From contig NZ_CP027194.1 of assembly GCF_002970935.1 (NCBI RefSeq), positions 2,108,001-2,172,000 of the forward strand: a stretch of 64,000 nt of DNA, in the 5' to 3' direction. Source of the DNA: Lactobacillus sp. CBA3606 (GTDB taxonomy: Bacteria; Bacillota; Bacilli; Lactobacillales; Lactobacillaceae). Both the position numbers and the translations under genes were made by a program. This document shows, in pieces, positions 25,875 to 35,587 of this stretch (positions are counted from its first letter, which is position 1; each line of letters begins with the position of its first letter). A model generated the notes under the pieces. That model ran no database searches. It was not told where the DNA came from and saw only the letters and a list, made by a program, of their open reading frames with translations.

Positions 25875-26537
25875 GTGACAGGAAAGTTAGTAACCTTTGA
25901 AGGGCCCGATGGTGCGGGTAAGACCTCGGCCTTAACCGCATTAGTTGCCAAGATAGCCCCGCAGTTAGGCGATCAATTGGTCGTTACACGGGAACCGGGT
26001 GGTAATCAAATTTCAGAAGCGATTCGAAAAATAATTTTGGATCGGCATAATACGGCGATGGATGATCGAACTGAAGCCTTGTTGTATGCGGCAGCTCGGC
26101 GCCAACATTTGGTGCAAAAAATTCTACCTGCTTTAGCCCAAGATAAGTTGGTACTGTGTGATCGATTTATTGACAGTTCGATTGCCTATCAAGGTGCAGG
26201 TCGGGGGATTGGTGAACAAGCCGTCGAAGAGATGAATCAATTTGCTACGGCGGGGTTAACGCCTGATTTGACCTTGTATTTTGATGTTGATGCGGCAGTG
26301 GGCTTGCAACGTATTCAAACGCATCGTCAAAATGAAATCAATCGCTTAGATGTGGAAGCCTTGAGCTTTCATCAACGGGTACAGGCGGCTTATTTACAAT
26401 TGTTAGCTCAGTATCCAGCGCGGATTAAACGGGTAGATGCAAGTCAACCGTTAGCGCAAGTTGTCACGCAAGCCCTGCAAATTATGACGACACAATTACC
26501 GCAATATTTTACCACTGAGGGGAAGTCGAAATTATGA
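25875..26537 (+). CDS. tmk: Thymidylate kinase
   Basis: Tmk makes dTDP from dTMP. The P-loop 'FEGPDGAGKTSA' lies at the very N-terminus, 'TREPGGNQISEAIR' follows, and the DRF motif is 'LCDRFIDSSIAYQGAGRGIG'-like (core 'DRFIDSSIAYQGAGRG'). I chose GTG 25875, giving 'MTGKLVTFEGPDGAGKT', the usual family N-terminus; an ATG at 25860 would add five residues. It has 220 aa and overlaps the next gene by 4 nt. Confidence 0.95.
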   Translation: MTGKLVTFEGPDGAGKTSALTALVAKIAPQLGDQLVVTREPGGNQISEAIRKIILDRHNTAMDDRTEALLYAAARRQHLVQKILPALAQDKLVLCDRFIDSSIAYQGAGRGIGEQAVEEMNQFATAGLTPDLTLYFDVDAAVGLQRIQTHRQNEINRLDVEALSFHQRVQAAYLQLLAQYPARIKRVDASQPLAQVVTQALQIMTTQLPQYFTTEGKSKL

Positions 26538-26863
26538 AATTAATTATTGCCATTGTTCAAGATAAAGATAGTAACCGCCTCAGCAGTCAATTTATTGAAG
26601 CCAATGTGCGGGCCACGAAATTGTCGACGACGGGCGGCTTTTTACGTTCCGGAAATACGACGTTCATGATTGGGATTGATGATGACCGCGTCGATGAAGT
26701 TTTAGCCATGATTAAGCACACCAGTCATGCCCGTGATCAGTTTATGACGCCACCAGTTAACCTTGATGTCACGATGGATGGCGCTTCGGCCTATCCGGTT
26801 GAAGTTCAAGTTGGTGGGGCCACTGTGTTTGTTTTACCAATTGATCAATTTCACCAATTTTAA
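26534..26863 (+). CDS. darA: Cyclic-di-AMP receptor, DarA/PstA (YaaQ) PII-like
   Basis: This 109-aa PII-like protein matches YaaQ of Bacillus, now known as a cyclic-di-AMP binding signal protein. The start 'MKLIIAIVQDKDSNRLSSQF' and the T-loop segment 'TTGGFLRSGNTTFMIGI' are hallmarks. It has no enzymatic motif. It overlaps tmk by 4 nt (ATGA) and precedes holB, the conserved tmk-yaaQ-holB order. Note that the name PstA used for this protein in Listeria is unrelated to the phosphate permease pstA at 62.7 kb. Confidence 0.93.
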   Translation: MKLIIAIVQDKDSNRLSSQFIEANVRATKLSTTGGFLRSGNTTFMIGIDDDRVDEVLAMIKHTSHARDQFMTPPVNLDVTMDGASAYPVEVQVGGATVFVLPIDQFHQF

Positions 26864-26881
26864 AGTTTAAGGTGGTTAATA

Positions 26882-27904
26882 ATGGTAACAACTGATGAAT
26901 TAACAACGACCTTAACGGCAAAGCAGCCGGCACTATTGGCTGCTTTTAAACATATTATTACGCAGCAACATTTAGCCCATGCTTATTTATTTGCTGGCAT
27001 GGCAGGGGCTGGTCAACATGAATTAGCTATTTGGATTGCCCAACGGTTATTTTGTCACCATGTTGTGGCGGATGAACCAGATGGGACCTGTGATGAATGC
27101 TTACGAATCGCTAACGGCCAACATCCCGATATTGTGACGGTTGCGCCGGCTGGTCAAAGTATTCATGTGGATCAAGTTCGTTACTTAAAAGCAGAGTTTT
27201 CTAAAAGTGCGGTGGAAGGTAATCGAAAGATTTTTATTATTTCAGATGCCGAAAAAATGACAGCGAGTGCGGCTAATAGTCTATTAAAGTTTATTGAAGA
27301 ACCTAGTGGGAACGTGACCGCGTTCTTATTAACGACGAATAAACAGCTCATGTTACCGACTATTATTTCGCGGACTCAGGTGATTGAATTTCCCCCGTTA
27401 CGTGCGGGCGAACTACAGCAATTATTTGAACAGGCTGGGATTCCACCGCAACAAGCACAAATTTTACGGCACCTCACGAATAGCGTGACCCAAGCCCAAG
27501 CTTGGTTAGTCGATGATTGGTTAACCACGGCGGTGACGCAACTTTGGCGTTGGTTTTCACAAGTGGTTAAAGGCGATGCCCGGAGTTTTGTGGCAGTTCA
27601 GACTAATCTAGTGAGCTTGGGTAAGGATGCCGCACAACAAGGCGTGCTATTGGATTTAATTGCGAGTCTGTTTCAGGACTTACTGCAGGTTCATTTTAAG
27701 GTTGAAGCGCCAAATGAGCTCAGTTTCGGCCAATATCAGGAACAATTAGCAACAATGACGGCGACGTTACAAGCGTCGCAATTAGTAACGGCCACCGAAT
27801 TAGCGTTGGCGGCTAAGCGCCAGCTGGCTAGTAATATTAGCTTTCAAAATGTCTTAGAAGGACTAACGTTACAATTGTGGCCAATTTTTCAAAAAAACGC
27901 TTAA
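26882..27904 (+). CDS. holB: DNA polymerase III subunit delta'
   Basis: HolB is the non-ATPase arm of the clamp loader. It is 340 aa and aligns in style with DnaX, but the P-loop is degraded ('GMAGAGQHEL' at about 39-48, without GKT), as expected of delta'. Three zinc-type cysteines (C58, C70, C73) remain. The 'FIEEPSGNVTAFLLTTNKQLM' and 'IISRTQV' segments are typical AAA+ sensor and arginine-finger regions. It sits with yabA and rsmI in the normal order. Confidence 0.94.
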   Translation: MVTTDELTTTLTAKQPALLAAFKHIITQQHLAHAYLFAGMAGAGQHELAIWIAQRLFCHHVVADEPDGTCDECLRIANGQHPDIVTVAPAGQSIHVDQVRYLKAEFSKSAVEGNRKIFIISDAEKMTASAANSLLKFIEEPSGNVTAFLLTTNKQLMLPTIISRTQVIEFPPLRAGELQQLFEQAGIPPQQAQILRHLTNSVTQAQAWLVDDWLTTAVTQLWRWFSQVVKGDARSFVAVQTNLVSLGKDAAQQGVLLDLIASLFQDLLQVHFKVEAPNELSFGQYQEQLATMTATLQASQLVTATELALAAKRQLASNISFQNVLEGLTLQLWPIFQKNA

Positions 27905-27928
27905 ATATAAAAAGATGAGGGTGAGCGT

Positions 27929-28276
27929 GTGGATAAGCGTGATTTATACGATAGTTTCGGTGATATGGAACAACAGATGCAACAAATGCTCGATAAAATG
28001 GCGCAACTACGGGCTGATATGACTAAAGTGTTAGAAAAAAACGCTGAGTTAGTTATTGAAAACGAACATTTACGGGAACACATGGTTGAAATTGAGAATG
28101 AATTACCGAAAAAGACCGCTGGCACAACCACCCTTTCGAAATCGCGGCAAAATCTGGAAAAACTTTACGATGAAGGATTCCATGTCTGTAATCAGTTTTA
28201 TGGCAAACGGCGCGATGATGATGAATCCTGTGTCTTTTGTTTAGAAGTGATTTATGGCGAACGGGAACGTGCCTAA
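27929..28276 (+). CDS. yabA: Replication initiation control protein YabA
   Basis: YabA (115 aa) restrains re-initiation by binding DnaA and DnaN. The N-terminal half (about residues 5-60) is a coiled coil; the C-terminal zinc-binding part has the family set of His and Cys ('FHVCNQFYGKRR', 'SCVFCLEVIYG'). Start is GTG 27929, preceded by GAGGGTGAG. Confidence 0.95.
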   Translation: MDKRDLYDSFGDMEQQMQQMLDKMAQLRADMTKVLEKNAELVIENEHLREHMVEIENELPKKTAGTTTLSKSRQNLEKLYDEGFHVCNQFYGKRRDDDESCVFCLEVIYGERERA

Positions 28277-28298
28277 ACCGTGGTAAGGAGGAGACAAT

Positions 28299-29177
28299 TT
28301 GGAAACGCAACAAAGTTTTGCTGACCACGCTGCTGTAGGAACGTTGTATTTAGTACCGACGCCAATTGGTAACTTGCAAGATATGACGTATCGGGCAGTG
28401 ACGACGTTAAAGGCGGTTGATTTAATTGCGGCCGAAGATACCCGTAATACACAGAAATTATTGAATCATTTTGAAATTGAGACGAAACAAATTAGTTTTC
28501 ATGAACATAATACGCAGGAACGGATTCCGCAGTTAATTGCCAAGCTACAAGCGGGCGTTGACTTGGCACAAGTAAGTGACGCTGGGATGCCGTCAATTAG
28601 TGATCCTGGCACCGAATTAGTGGCCGCTTGTGTCGCTGCAAAGTTACCCGTAGTTCCTTTACCGGGGGCAAACGCGGGTTTAACAGCGTTAATTGCGTCC
28701 GGATTAGTGCCACAACCGTTTTATTTTTATGGCTTTTTACCGCGAAAAAAACAAGAACAAAAAATTGCTTTAACGGCGTTAGTGGCCCGAAAAGAGACCG
28801 TGATCTTATATGAGTCACCTTTTCGCGTTGCCAAAACGCTCGCAACCTTAGCGACAGTCTGTGAAGGCACTCGGCCAGTCGTTGCTTGTCGAGAATTAAC
28901 GAAGCGTTATGAAGAATTTGCCCGCGGGACACTAACGGAGTTGGTCGATTGGGCTCAAAATCATCAACTTAAAGGGGAATTTGTGTTATTAATTGGGGGT
29001 AATCCGCATGATCCTGAACCGGATGCGCCGGATGAATTGGCACAGTTGCCTTTAAAGGCTCAAGTTGAGGCGCTAATAGCCGCTGGTGATAAGCCGAATG
29101 TCGCAATTAAGGCGATTGCTAAACGCCGGCAGGTCCAACGTCAGACTGTTTACAATGAGTTTCACGATATTAAATAG
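28299..29177 (+). CDS. rsmI: 16S rRNA 2'-O-ribose C1402 methyltransferase RsmI
   Basis: RsmI (292 aa) methylates the ribose of C1402 in the decoding centre. The tetrapyrrole-methylase-like fold starts with 'LYLVPTPIGNLQDMTYRA' and contains 'AAEDTRNTQKLL', 'SDAGMPSISDPG' and 'PLPGANAGLTALIASG', all conserved. The start is TTG 28299 after AAGGAGGAG. It follows yabA, as in Bacillus. Confidence 0.96.
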   Translation: METQQSFADHAAVGTLYLVPTPIGNLQDMTYRAVTTLKAVDLIAAEDTRNTQKLLNHFEIETKQISFHEHNTQERIPQLIAKLQAGVDLAQVSDAGMPSISDPGTELVAACVAAKLPVVPLPGANAGLTALIASGLVPQPFYFYGFLPRKKQEQKIALTALVARKETVILYESPFRVAKTLATLATVCEGTRPVVACRELTKRYEEFARGTLTELVDWAQNHQLKGEFVLLIGGNPHDPEPDAPDELAQLPLKAQVEALIAAGDKPNVAIKAIAKRRQVQRQTVYNEFHDIK

Positions 29178-29189
29178 GAGGCGCAGGCC

Positions 29190-29975
29190 ATGGCAGCTTT
29201 AGGCGACCAAGCTAAAATTTTTACTGAAAAACACCGATTAACTTACTACGAATGTGATCGCACGGGACGGGCAACGTTGACGACGTTAATTAACATTGCT
29301 ATTTTGGCCTCGCAAGATCAAAGTGATGCGCTGGGATTAACAACAGAATTTGTGCAAAATCATGGCGTGGGTTGGGTGGTGACCCAGTATGAGATGACGA
29401 TTACGCGGATGCCCAAATTGGATGAGACTGTCACTTTGGCCGTCCGTGGCTCCGCATATAATCCATATTTTGCGTTTCGCGAATTTTGGATTCGTGATGC
29501 TGATGGGCAAAACTTGGCCTATATTACCAGCATTTGGGTGACGATGAGTCAAACAACGCGGCGAATTGTAAAAATTGATCCTGAATTAGTGGCACCTTAC
29601 CATTCAGAAGCTGTTAAGCGAATCCCACGATTACCACGACCGATTAATTTTGAAGAAACGCCAACGACGTTGAGTAAGCCGTACCAGGTCCGCTTCTTTG
29701 ATATTGATCCGAACCGGCATGTTAATAATGCGCACTATTTTGACTGGTTATTGGATACGCTACCCGCTGAATTTTTATTACAACATGATTTGGTCCAAGT
29801 AGCAGTTCGTTATGAAAACGAAGTGCAGTATGGGCATACGGTGACTTCAGCAGTTAATATTTTGCCGGCGACAGCGCCAGATGAAGTGACAACGAGTCAT
29901 CGTATCATGGTTGGCGATGAGAAGTGTTGTGAAGTAACAGTTAAGTGGCGGCCACTAGCGGCACCAATTGAATAA
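29190..29975 (+). CDS. Acyl-ACP thioesterase (FatA/FatB-like)
   Basis: This 261-aa double hotdog protein hydrolyses acyl-ACP and so releases free fatty acids. The first hotdog has 'YYECDRTGRATLTTLINIA'-type sequence (core 'YECDRTGRATL') and the second contains the catalytic 'DIDPNRHVNNAHYFDWLLD' region with the conserved Asn/His. It lies 12 nt after rsmI and ends at a terminator. The substrate chain length cannot be read from sequence. Confidence 0.9.
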   Translation: MAALGDQAKIFTEKHRLTYYECDRTGRATLTTLINIAILASQDQSDALGLTTEFVQNHGVGWVVTQYEMTITRMPKLDETVTLAVRGSAYNPYFAFREFWIRDADGQNLAYITSIWVTMSQTTRRIVKIDPELVAPYHSEAVKRIPRLPRPINFEETPTTLSKPYQVRFFDIDPNRHVNNAHYFDWLLDTLPAEFLLQHDLVQVAVRYENEVQYGHTVTSAVNILPATAPDEVTTSHRIMVGDEKCCEVTVKWRPLAAPIE

Positions 29976-29987
29976 GTAAGTTGCCCT

Positions 29988-30018
29988 AAAGTTGAGCCGT
30001 TAGTGCTCAACTTTTTTT
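29988..30018 (+). terminator. Terminator of the tmk-thioesterase operon
   Basis: AAAGTTGAGC and GCTCAACTTT form a 10-bp stem around CGTTAGT, then a T-run. Confidence 0.9.
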
Positions 30019-30097
30019 GTGCGGTTGGGTGTCAACTTAAAGCTAATTGGCCACTGGTTTATGCTATGATAAGGGTAAGTTTAAAGGGAGGTAAATT

Positions 30098-31093
30098 ATG
30101 TCAATTCTTGTTTTGGGGGGAGCCGGTTATATTGGTTCTCACATGGTTGATCGCTTAGTTGAAAATGGTACCGAGGTAGCAGTGGTCGATAATTTAGTTA
30201 CCGGTCACCGGGCAGCAATTAATCCAGGAGCCACTTTCTATGAAGGCGATGTGCGCGACGCTGAATTTTTAAATCAGGTTTTTGATCGTGAATCAATTAC
30301 AGCAGTTGTTCATTTTGCCGCATTTTCAATCGTACCAGAATCAATGGAAAAACCGTTGAAATATTTTGACAATAATACTGGTGGGATGATTACGTTGTTA
30401 GAAGTCATGCAAGCCCATGGGGTGAAGCAAATTGTCTTCTCATCAACAGCTGCCACTTATGGCACACCGAAACAAATTCCAATTAAAGAAACTGATCCGC
30501 AGAATCCGATTAACCCATATGGTGCTAGCAAGTTAATGATGGAACAGATTATGCATTGGGCAGACGTGGCCTATGGTGTTAAGTTTGTGGCATTACGGTA
30601 CTTTAACGTAGCTGGTGCAAAACCAGATGGTAGTATCGGGGAAGACCATGGTCCTGAAACGCATTTAGTGCCAATTATTTTACAGGTCGCTCAAGGTAAA
30701 CGTGCCGAGCTAAAGATTTTTGGGGATGATTACCAAACGCCAGATGGGACTAATGTGCGTGATTATGTCCATGTGTTAGATTTAGCGGATGCGCATATCT
30801 TAGCATTGAAATATTTGGCTGCTGGAAATGACAGTAATGCCTTTAACTTAGGCTCTTCAACTGGCTTTTCTAATCGGCAGATGTTGGCGGCCGCCCGGGA
30901 AGTGACAGGGAAACCTATTCCGGCGACGCTGACTGCACGGCGTCCTGGTGATCCTGATTCATTGGTAGCTGCTAGTGATAAGGCTCGCCAAATTTTAGGC
31001 TGGCAACCACATTACGATGATGTTAATGAAATCATTAAGACCGCTTGGGCTTGGACCCAAAAGCACCCTAATGGTTATGATGATCGCAACTAA
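30098..31093 (+). CDS. galE: UDP-glucose 4-epimerase
   Basis: GalE interconverts UDP-glucose and UDP-galactose for sugar use and cell envelope precursors. The NAD-binding '[14 protein letters not shown]' is at the N-terminus, the catalytic pair is 'Y-x-x-x-K' in '[12 protein letters not shown]', and '[10 protein letters not shown]' gives the catalytic Ser/Thr. It has 331 aa. It is a lone gene with an extended -10 (TGCTATGAT) about 27 nt upstream and AAAGGGAGG as Shine-Dalgarno. There are no galK or galT genes nearby. Confidence 0.94.
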   Translation: MSILVLGGAGYIGSHMVDRLVENGTEVAVVDNLVTGHRAAINPGATFYEGDVRDAEFLNQVFDRESITAVVHFAAFSIVPESMEKPLKYFDNNTGGMITLLEVMQAHGVKQIVFSSTAATYGTPKQIPIKETDPQNPINPYGASKLMMEQIMHWADVAYGVKFVALRYFNVAGAKPDGSIGEDHGPETHLVPIILQVAQGKRAELKIFGDDYQTPDGTNVRDYVHVLDLADAHILALKYLAAGNDSNAFNLGSSTGFSNRQMLAAAREVTGKPIPATLTARRPGDPDSLVAASDKARQILGWQPHYDDVNEIIKTAWAWTQKHPNGYDDRN

Positions 31094-31106
31094 ATTGACA
31101 TAAATT

Positions 31107-31175
31107 AAAACACCAGGTTACTGACAATGCTAGCTGATTTCTGAGCTAGTGATGCCAAGCAACCTGGTGTTTTTT
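31107..31175. terminator. Bidirectional terminator between galE and phnW
   Basis: AAAACACCAGGTT (31107-31119) pairs with AACCTGGTGTTTT (from 31161), with a nested CTAGCT/AGCTAG hairpin inside. T-runs flank both ends, suiting convergent genes. Confidence 0.88.
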
Positions 31176-31187
31176 AGGGGGTGTCAC

Positions 31188-32288
31188 TTATTGATTGAGC
31201 TGTTGATAGTCGCTGATAATTGCAAGCAACCGCTTGATATCATCAGTATTAACATCACCAATGGTTCCAATCCGGAAACTTGGAATGTTGGATACTTTCC
31301 CTGGATAAATCACAAAGCCCCGGTCTTTGATAAATTGATAAAAATCGTCAAATTTAAAGTGGGTTGTGGGATATTTAAAGGATGTGATGATGGGACCTTG
31401 ATCAGCTTGACCAATGACTAATTCAAAGCCCAGCGCTTGCATACCCGTACTTAATAGCGCTTGATTGGCAGCGTAGCGATGATAACGTGGAATCACGCCA
31501 CCTTCAACCTTAAATTCGGCCAAGGCTTGTGCGAAGGCATGGACAACATGGGTTGGCGATGTAAATCGCCACTTGCCCGGTTGGTTGGTCATCGTTTGCC
31601 ATTGGTCATATAAATCAAGACTTAGTGATCGGGCATTAGTCGCTGTTTGAGCGAGCTCACTTTTTTTAGCAATGACAAATGCGAAGCCCGGCACGCCTTG
31701 CACGCATTTATTAGCGCTACTGATTAAATAGTCACAGGCCAATTGATCGACGTCAATTGGCACGCCACCGAGACTCGACATCGCATCAATAATCGAGATG
31801 ATTCCCCGTGATTTTAGCAAGGGGAGTAACTGTTCAATCGGGTTTAAAATGCCAGTCGTGGTTTCACTATGGACAGTGGCGAAGTGGGTGACTTCGGGAT
31901 GAGCGGCTAAGGCTTGAGCGATTCTTTGAGGATCAACCGCTTGGTCCTCTGCAAATACGACGTCGACGTGTGGAATTTGATAGTAGTCTGCGATGGTGCT
32001 CATGCGATGACCATAGGCACCGTTGATGGCAATCATTAAGACGGCATCTTTTCGTGGAATCGCCGTTCCGAGCGTTGCTTCGACGGCGTAACTACCGCTA
32101 CCTTGTAATAATACCGTTGTGTAGTTGTCTGGATTAGCCTGGGCTAAAGTTAACAGCTGTTGCCGAATGGTTTCGGTAATTTCCCGGTAATCGCTATCCC
32201 AAGTACAGTAATCAATCTGCATCGCAGCTTTAACAGTCGCTGTCGTACTTAGGGGGCCTGGTGTGAGTAATAAATACGGTTGTTTCAT
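31188..32288 (-). CDS. phnW: 2-aminoethylphosphonate--pyruvate aminotransferase
   Basis: PhnW is a PLP enzyme that turns 2-aminoethylphosphonate into phosphonoacetaldehyde, with pyruvate becoming alanine. I start at ATG 32288 ('MKQPYLLLTPGPLSTT'), 7 nt after AAAGGAG, giving 366 aa. Motifs are 'LTPGPLSTT' at the N-terminus, 'LLQGSGSYAVEA' and the PLP-lysine region 'LISSANKCVQGVPG'. phnX starts the step before it in the transcript (19-nt gap), so the two catabolic enzymes are paired downstream of the transporter. Confidence 0.93.
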   Translation of the reverse strand: MKQPYLLLTPGPLSTTATVKAAMQIDYCTWDSDYREITETIRQQLLTLAQANPDNYTTVLLQGSGSYAVEATLGTAIPRKDAVLMIAINGAYGHRMSTIADYYQIPHVDVVFAEDQAVDPQRIAQALAAHPEVTHFATVHSETTTGILNPIEQLLPLLKSRGIISIIDAMSSLGGVPIDVDQLACDYLISSANKCVQGVPGFAFVIAKKSELAQTATNARSLSLDLYDQWQTMTNQPGKWRFTSPTHVVHAFAQALAEFKVEGGVIPRYHRYAANQALLSTGMQALGFELVIGQADQGPIITSFKYPTTHFKFDDFYQFIKDRGFVIYPGKVSNIPSFRIGTIGDVNTDDIKRLLAIISDYQQLNQ

Positions 32289-32307
32289 GGTGTACTCCTT
32301 TAAAGTC

Positions 32308-33105
32308 TTAGTGAGTATCGATAACAGGTTGATTGATTGTTGTAAGTAATGACGGTAGGTCAACCATTGATTGCAAAATGTAATCCGCCCCGGCTGCCTG
32401 ATAGTCGGCTGTGACTTTTGCCCGTCGTGCCGTTTGTTCGGCGAAGGTTAACGCCTCAAACTCAGCTTGTGATGAGCCCATTAGATTACTTCCGTCAACG
32501 ATACCGACAGTTCGGACGTTCGCATTTTGACCTTCTAAAATATCATTGATAGAATCGCCGATTTTTAAAACAGTTGCGGGATCAGTAACCGCTAATTGGT
32601 CGCAAGCAAGTTCAAGCATGGCTGGCGCTGGTCGACCAATCCCATTAGTTTGAGCAGAAGTAATATTGACACTAGGACGATAGCCTTGTTTAGCCGCAAT
32701 TGGGGCAACGATGGCTAACATTTCGGCATCGTAACCAGTAGTGGTGCCATAGGCGATCTGATGTTGATCAAGATAATCAATGACGGCTGGCATGCCTGGC
32801 TTTAGTGTCGCAAAGTCCGTTAGCGAGGCTAATAAAATTGTTTTGAAATCCTGATAGATGCGTTCGCAGTCATCATGGGAAGGCAAGACCTGAAAGCGAG
32901 CTTGCCAATTATTTTGGACGAGTGGTAAGTTAATGATTTTGTGAATGTGCGTGTATTTATCTAAGCCCATGTCTTGACGGATTTCAGCTTCAGAAATTTC
33001 AACGCCAACATTGGCAAAAGCTTGTTGAAAAGCTACGATGGGCGCTCGGCTGCCATAGTCAACTGTCGTACCGGCCCAATCAAAAATAAGTGCTTTAATC
33101 GTCAT
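32308..33105 (-). CDS. phnX: Phosphonoacetaldehyde hydrolase (phosphonatase)
   Basis: PhnX cleaves the C-P bond of phosphonoacetaldehyde to give acetaldehyde and phosphate. It is a HAD enzyme of 265 aa with the nucleophile motif 'IFDWAGTTVDYGS' near residue 8-20; the Asp-x-Ala form is typical of phosphonatases. 'TTGYDAEM' is motif II and 'KIGDSINDILEG' carries the acidic metal residues. A cap-domain Lys needed for the Schiff base is expected; I did not assign it. It lies 25 nt after phnE. Confidence 0.93.
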   Translation of the reverse strand: MTIKALIFDWAGTTVDYGSRAPIVAFQQAFANVGVEISEAEIRQDMGLDKYTHIHKIINLPLVQNNWQARFQVLPSHDDCERIYQDFKTILLASLTDFATLKPGMPAVIDYLDQHQIAYGTTTGYDAEMLAIVAPIAAKQGYRPSVNITSAQTNGIGRPAPAMLELACDQLAVTDPATVLKIGDSINDILEGQNANVRTVGIVDGSNLMGSSQAEFEALTFAEQTARRAKVTADYQAAGADYILQSMVDLPSLLTTINQPVIDTH

Positions 33106-33130
33106 GTTATAACTCCTTTAGTTAGGTGGA

Positions 33131-33985
33131 TTAGTTGTTTTTTAAATAGTGACCGCGCAAACGCATTGAGACAACTTCCAATACGATGGCTACTGCAATC
33201 AAAAGGTAAACGATGAGGCCAACTTCATGAAAATTAAAGTAGAAGCCACTGGCCATGAATAGATAGTAACCAATATCGTCAGCGCCGGCAGCGGCACCAA
33301 CTGCAACTGCATTAGCAAAGTTGATTTCAAAGCGGATGAAAGTCCAACTCAGTAATGCTGGAATAATCGACGGTAAAATTGCTTGGAAGACAATCGGCCA
33401 AAAGCCAACGCCACTGGCTTTTAATGCTTCAATCGTGTCTTGAGAAGTTTCTTCAATACTTTCGGAATAAGCTTTGACCAAGTAGGCGACACTATGGAAT
33501 GTAAGGCCAACAACAGCTGCGTTAGCGCCCAAGCCCATGACAACTGAATAAATCAGTACCCAGAGAATGGTTGGAATTGACCGGATGAACGCCATTACCG
33601 CTTTAATCGTGTTTGCTAGTCCATCGGGGACTAAGTTGCGGGCCGAAAAAACAGCAATGAAAAAGGCAATTAACGCACCCAATAGTGTGGTTAGCATGGC
33701 TAATGAGACACTAGTTGCCAATGCCCGTAGTAATAAAGACCAGGAATCTTGACCGACGCTTGGTTGTAAAAACATAGCCTTTAAGTTAAGACCTAAGCTT
33801 TGAAAGGCATCAAGAAAATTCAAGTTACCGGTATCAAGTGTGAGCAATGAGTAAATGGTAATTAAGCCTAAGGCCCCTAACACAGTCCGCAGAATTAAAC
33901 GCGGTTTCGTGATTAATGAAATATGTGTGGTTTTTGGTGCATGTGGCCGAATGGTCTCAGGTTTTGGTTGACTATTTTCAATCAT
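33131..33985 (-). CDS. phnE: Phosphonate ABC transporter permease PhnE (second permease)
   Basis: This 284-aa permease has about six membrane segments and the binding-protein-dependent permease motif ('EALKASGVGFWPIVFQAILPSI'-type EAA loop, core 'EALKASGVGFWP'). It overlaps the first permease gene by 4 nt (ATGA). Together with the neighbour it would form the membrane pore. Confidence 0.92.
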   Translation of the reverse strand: MIENSQPKPETIRPHAPKTTHISLITKPRLILRTVLGALGLITIYSLLTLDTGNLNFLDAFQSLGLNLKAMFLQPSVGQDSWSLLLRALATSVSLAMLTTLLGALIAFFIAVFSARNLVPDGLANTIKAVMAFIRSIPTILWVLIYSVVMGLGANAAVVGLTFHSVAYLVKAYSESIEETSQDTIEALKASGVGFWPIVFQAILPSIIPALLSWTFIRFEINFANAVAVGAAAGADDIGYYLFMASGFYFNFHEVGLIVYLLIAVAIVLEVVSMRLRGHYLKNN

Positions 33986-34785
33986 GCAATCGCCCTCCGA
34001 ATCTGAGTGGAAGTTAGTTCGAGTAGAATAACTAAAACGGCAATTAACAAGACAATTAAGCCGGCAGCATCGTAACGAAAACTCTTAAAATAGTGATTGA
34101 ATAGGAACCCAATACCAGTTCCAGTTAGGATGCCGACTAAAGTGGCATCACGGAGATTGTTTTCAATCATGTAAAGGACCCAACTAGTCAGGGTACTGGC
34201 AACCTCGGGTAAGACGCCACAAAAAACACATTGGAAGTAACTAGCGCCAACTGCTTGGAGTGCCTGCAACTTTTCAGCGTTTAAGTCTTCAATCGTTTCC
34301 GTGAAGGCGCGGATTAAATAGCCTAAAGTCATGAAAAATAAGGCTAGAAAACCGGTTAAATCACTTTGCTTGAAAGAAAATAGTAAGATCATTGCCCAAG
34401 CAACTACTGGAATATTCCGTAATAATGACGCAATCAACCGAATTACCAGTCTGAGACCAGGTGCAGGACTAGTCGTCTTGGCACCAAGCACAGCCAAAAT
34501 CAGTCCAAACAAACTAGCACAGACTGTGGAGGAAATTGCGACAATTAAAGTACGCCATAACTGATAAAGAATGGGACCTAAATACGAGATTGAACTGGCA
34601 GTGGGTACAAAGTTCTTAAAGAGCCAGATTAAGCCGGCTGGGACCTGAGCTAGTGACGTTATTGTTTGAAAGTTAACGATTGCCACGGAAGCAGCGTAAA
34701 TCCCAATCAGTATCAATAAAATAACGAATAATCGTAACCGACGTTGACGAAAAAATTGTTGTGGTGATTGAAAGTTAGTTTTCAT
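33982..34785 (-). CDS. phnE: Phosphonate ABC transporter permease PhnE (first permease)
   Basis: This 267-aa permease is a homologue of the following gene, with about six membrane segments and an EAA-type loop 'EKLQALQAVGASYFQCVF'. I start at ATG 34785 after GGTGAG; GTG 34791 is an alternative. The start lies inside the end of phnC, so translation is coupled. Two distinct PhnE subunits suggest a heterodimeric channel. Confidence 0.92.
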   Translation of the reverse strand: MKTNFQSPQQFFRQRRLRLFVILLILIGIYAASVAIVNFQTITSLAQVPAGLIWLFKNFVPTASSISYLGPILYQLWRTLIVAISSTVCASLFGLILAVLGAKTTSPAPGLRLVIRLIASLLRNIPVVAWAMILLFSFKQSDLTGFLALFFMTLGYLIRAFTETIEDLNAEKLQALQAVGASYFQCVFCGVLPEVASTLTSWVLYMIENNLRDATLVGILTGTGIGFLFNHYFKSFRYDAAGLIVLLIAVLVILLELTSTQIRRAIA

Positions 34786-35548
34786 GAGCACTCACCGTCG
34801 ATTCAGGCTTTTCAGCTTGCGCATAGATTCGTTGTAAGATGGCATCATCAACAGTTTGACTAGCACCTTCAAAGACAATTTCACCGCTATTAATGCCAAT
34901 AATGTGATCAGCGTAGTCGGTTGCAATATCTACTTGATGGAGATTAATGAGAATGATGAGCTGCTTTTCCTTAGCTAACCGACGTAAAATATCCATCACA
35001 ATTTGTGTTGATTTAGGATCCAAAGAGGCAATCGGTTCATCGCATAAGATCATTTTAGGATGCTGCATCAAAGCTCGCGCAATTCCAACACGTTGCTGTT
35101 GGCCACCGCTTAACTGATCACAGCGTTGATACGCATATTCTTTGAGACCAACTTCGGTTAATAAAGCTAAAGCTTCGGCTTTCTCAGCGTCTGTGTAGCG
35201 TCCCAACATACCAGCTAAAGTTGATTTGGCACCTAAACGACCATGTAAGACATTTTCTAAAGCCGTTAGTGGCTCGATGAGGTTGTAATTTTGAAAAATC
35301 ATCCCAATGTGATGTCGAATACGGCGTAGTTCTGATTTATTAGCTTGGCGAATGTCTTGATCATCAAGTAGAATTTGACCACTGTCGTCGCGGATTAATT
35401 GGTTGACACTCCGTAAAATAGTTGTTTTACCAGCCCCGGATGGGCCAATGATGGCCGTTACTTCACCAGGTTGCGCTGTAAAACTAACCCCTTTAAGGGA
35501 GTGCTTATTGTGACCGTAAGTTTTATTTAATTGGATTACTTTGAGCAT
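34775..35548 (-). CDS. phnC: Phosphonate ABC transporter ATP-binding protein PhnC
   Basis: This 257-aa ABC ATPase has Walker A 'GPSGAGKTT', signature 'LSGGQQQRVGIARAL' and Walker B 'ILCDEPIASLD'. The start ATG at 35548 lies 7 nt after AAAGGA. It is second in the operon, between the binding protein and the permeases. Confidence 0.94.
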   Translation of the reverse strand: MLKVIQLNKTYGHNKHSLKGVSFTAQPGEVTAIIGPSGAGKTTILRSVNQLIRDDSGQILLDDQDIRQANKSELRRIRHHIGMIFQNYNLIEPLTALENVLHGRLGAKSTLAGMLGRYTDAEKAEALALLTEVGLKEYAYQRCDQLSGGQQQRVGIARALMQHPKMILCDEPIASLDPKSTQIVMDILRRLAKEKQLIILINLHQVDIATDYADHIIGINSGEIVFEGASQTVDDAILQRIYAQAEKPESTVSAHEN

Positions 35549-35587
35549 AGCAGTTCCTTTCATGATGCTTATTAGCTACCGAGTGGT

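Noticed and set aside
26993-27030. HolB with a broken Walker A motif, as a damaged gene
   Set aside because: Delta' subunits normally lack a working P-loop.
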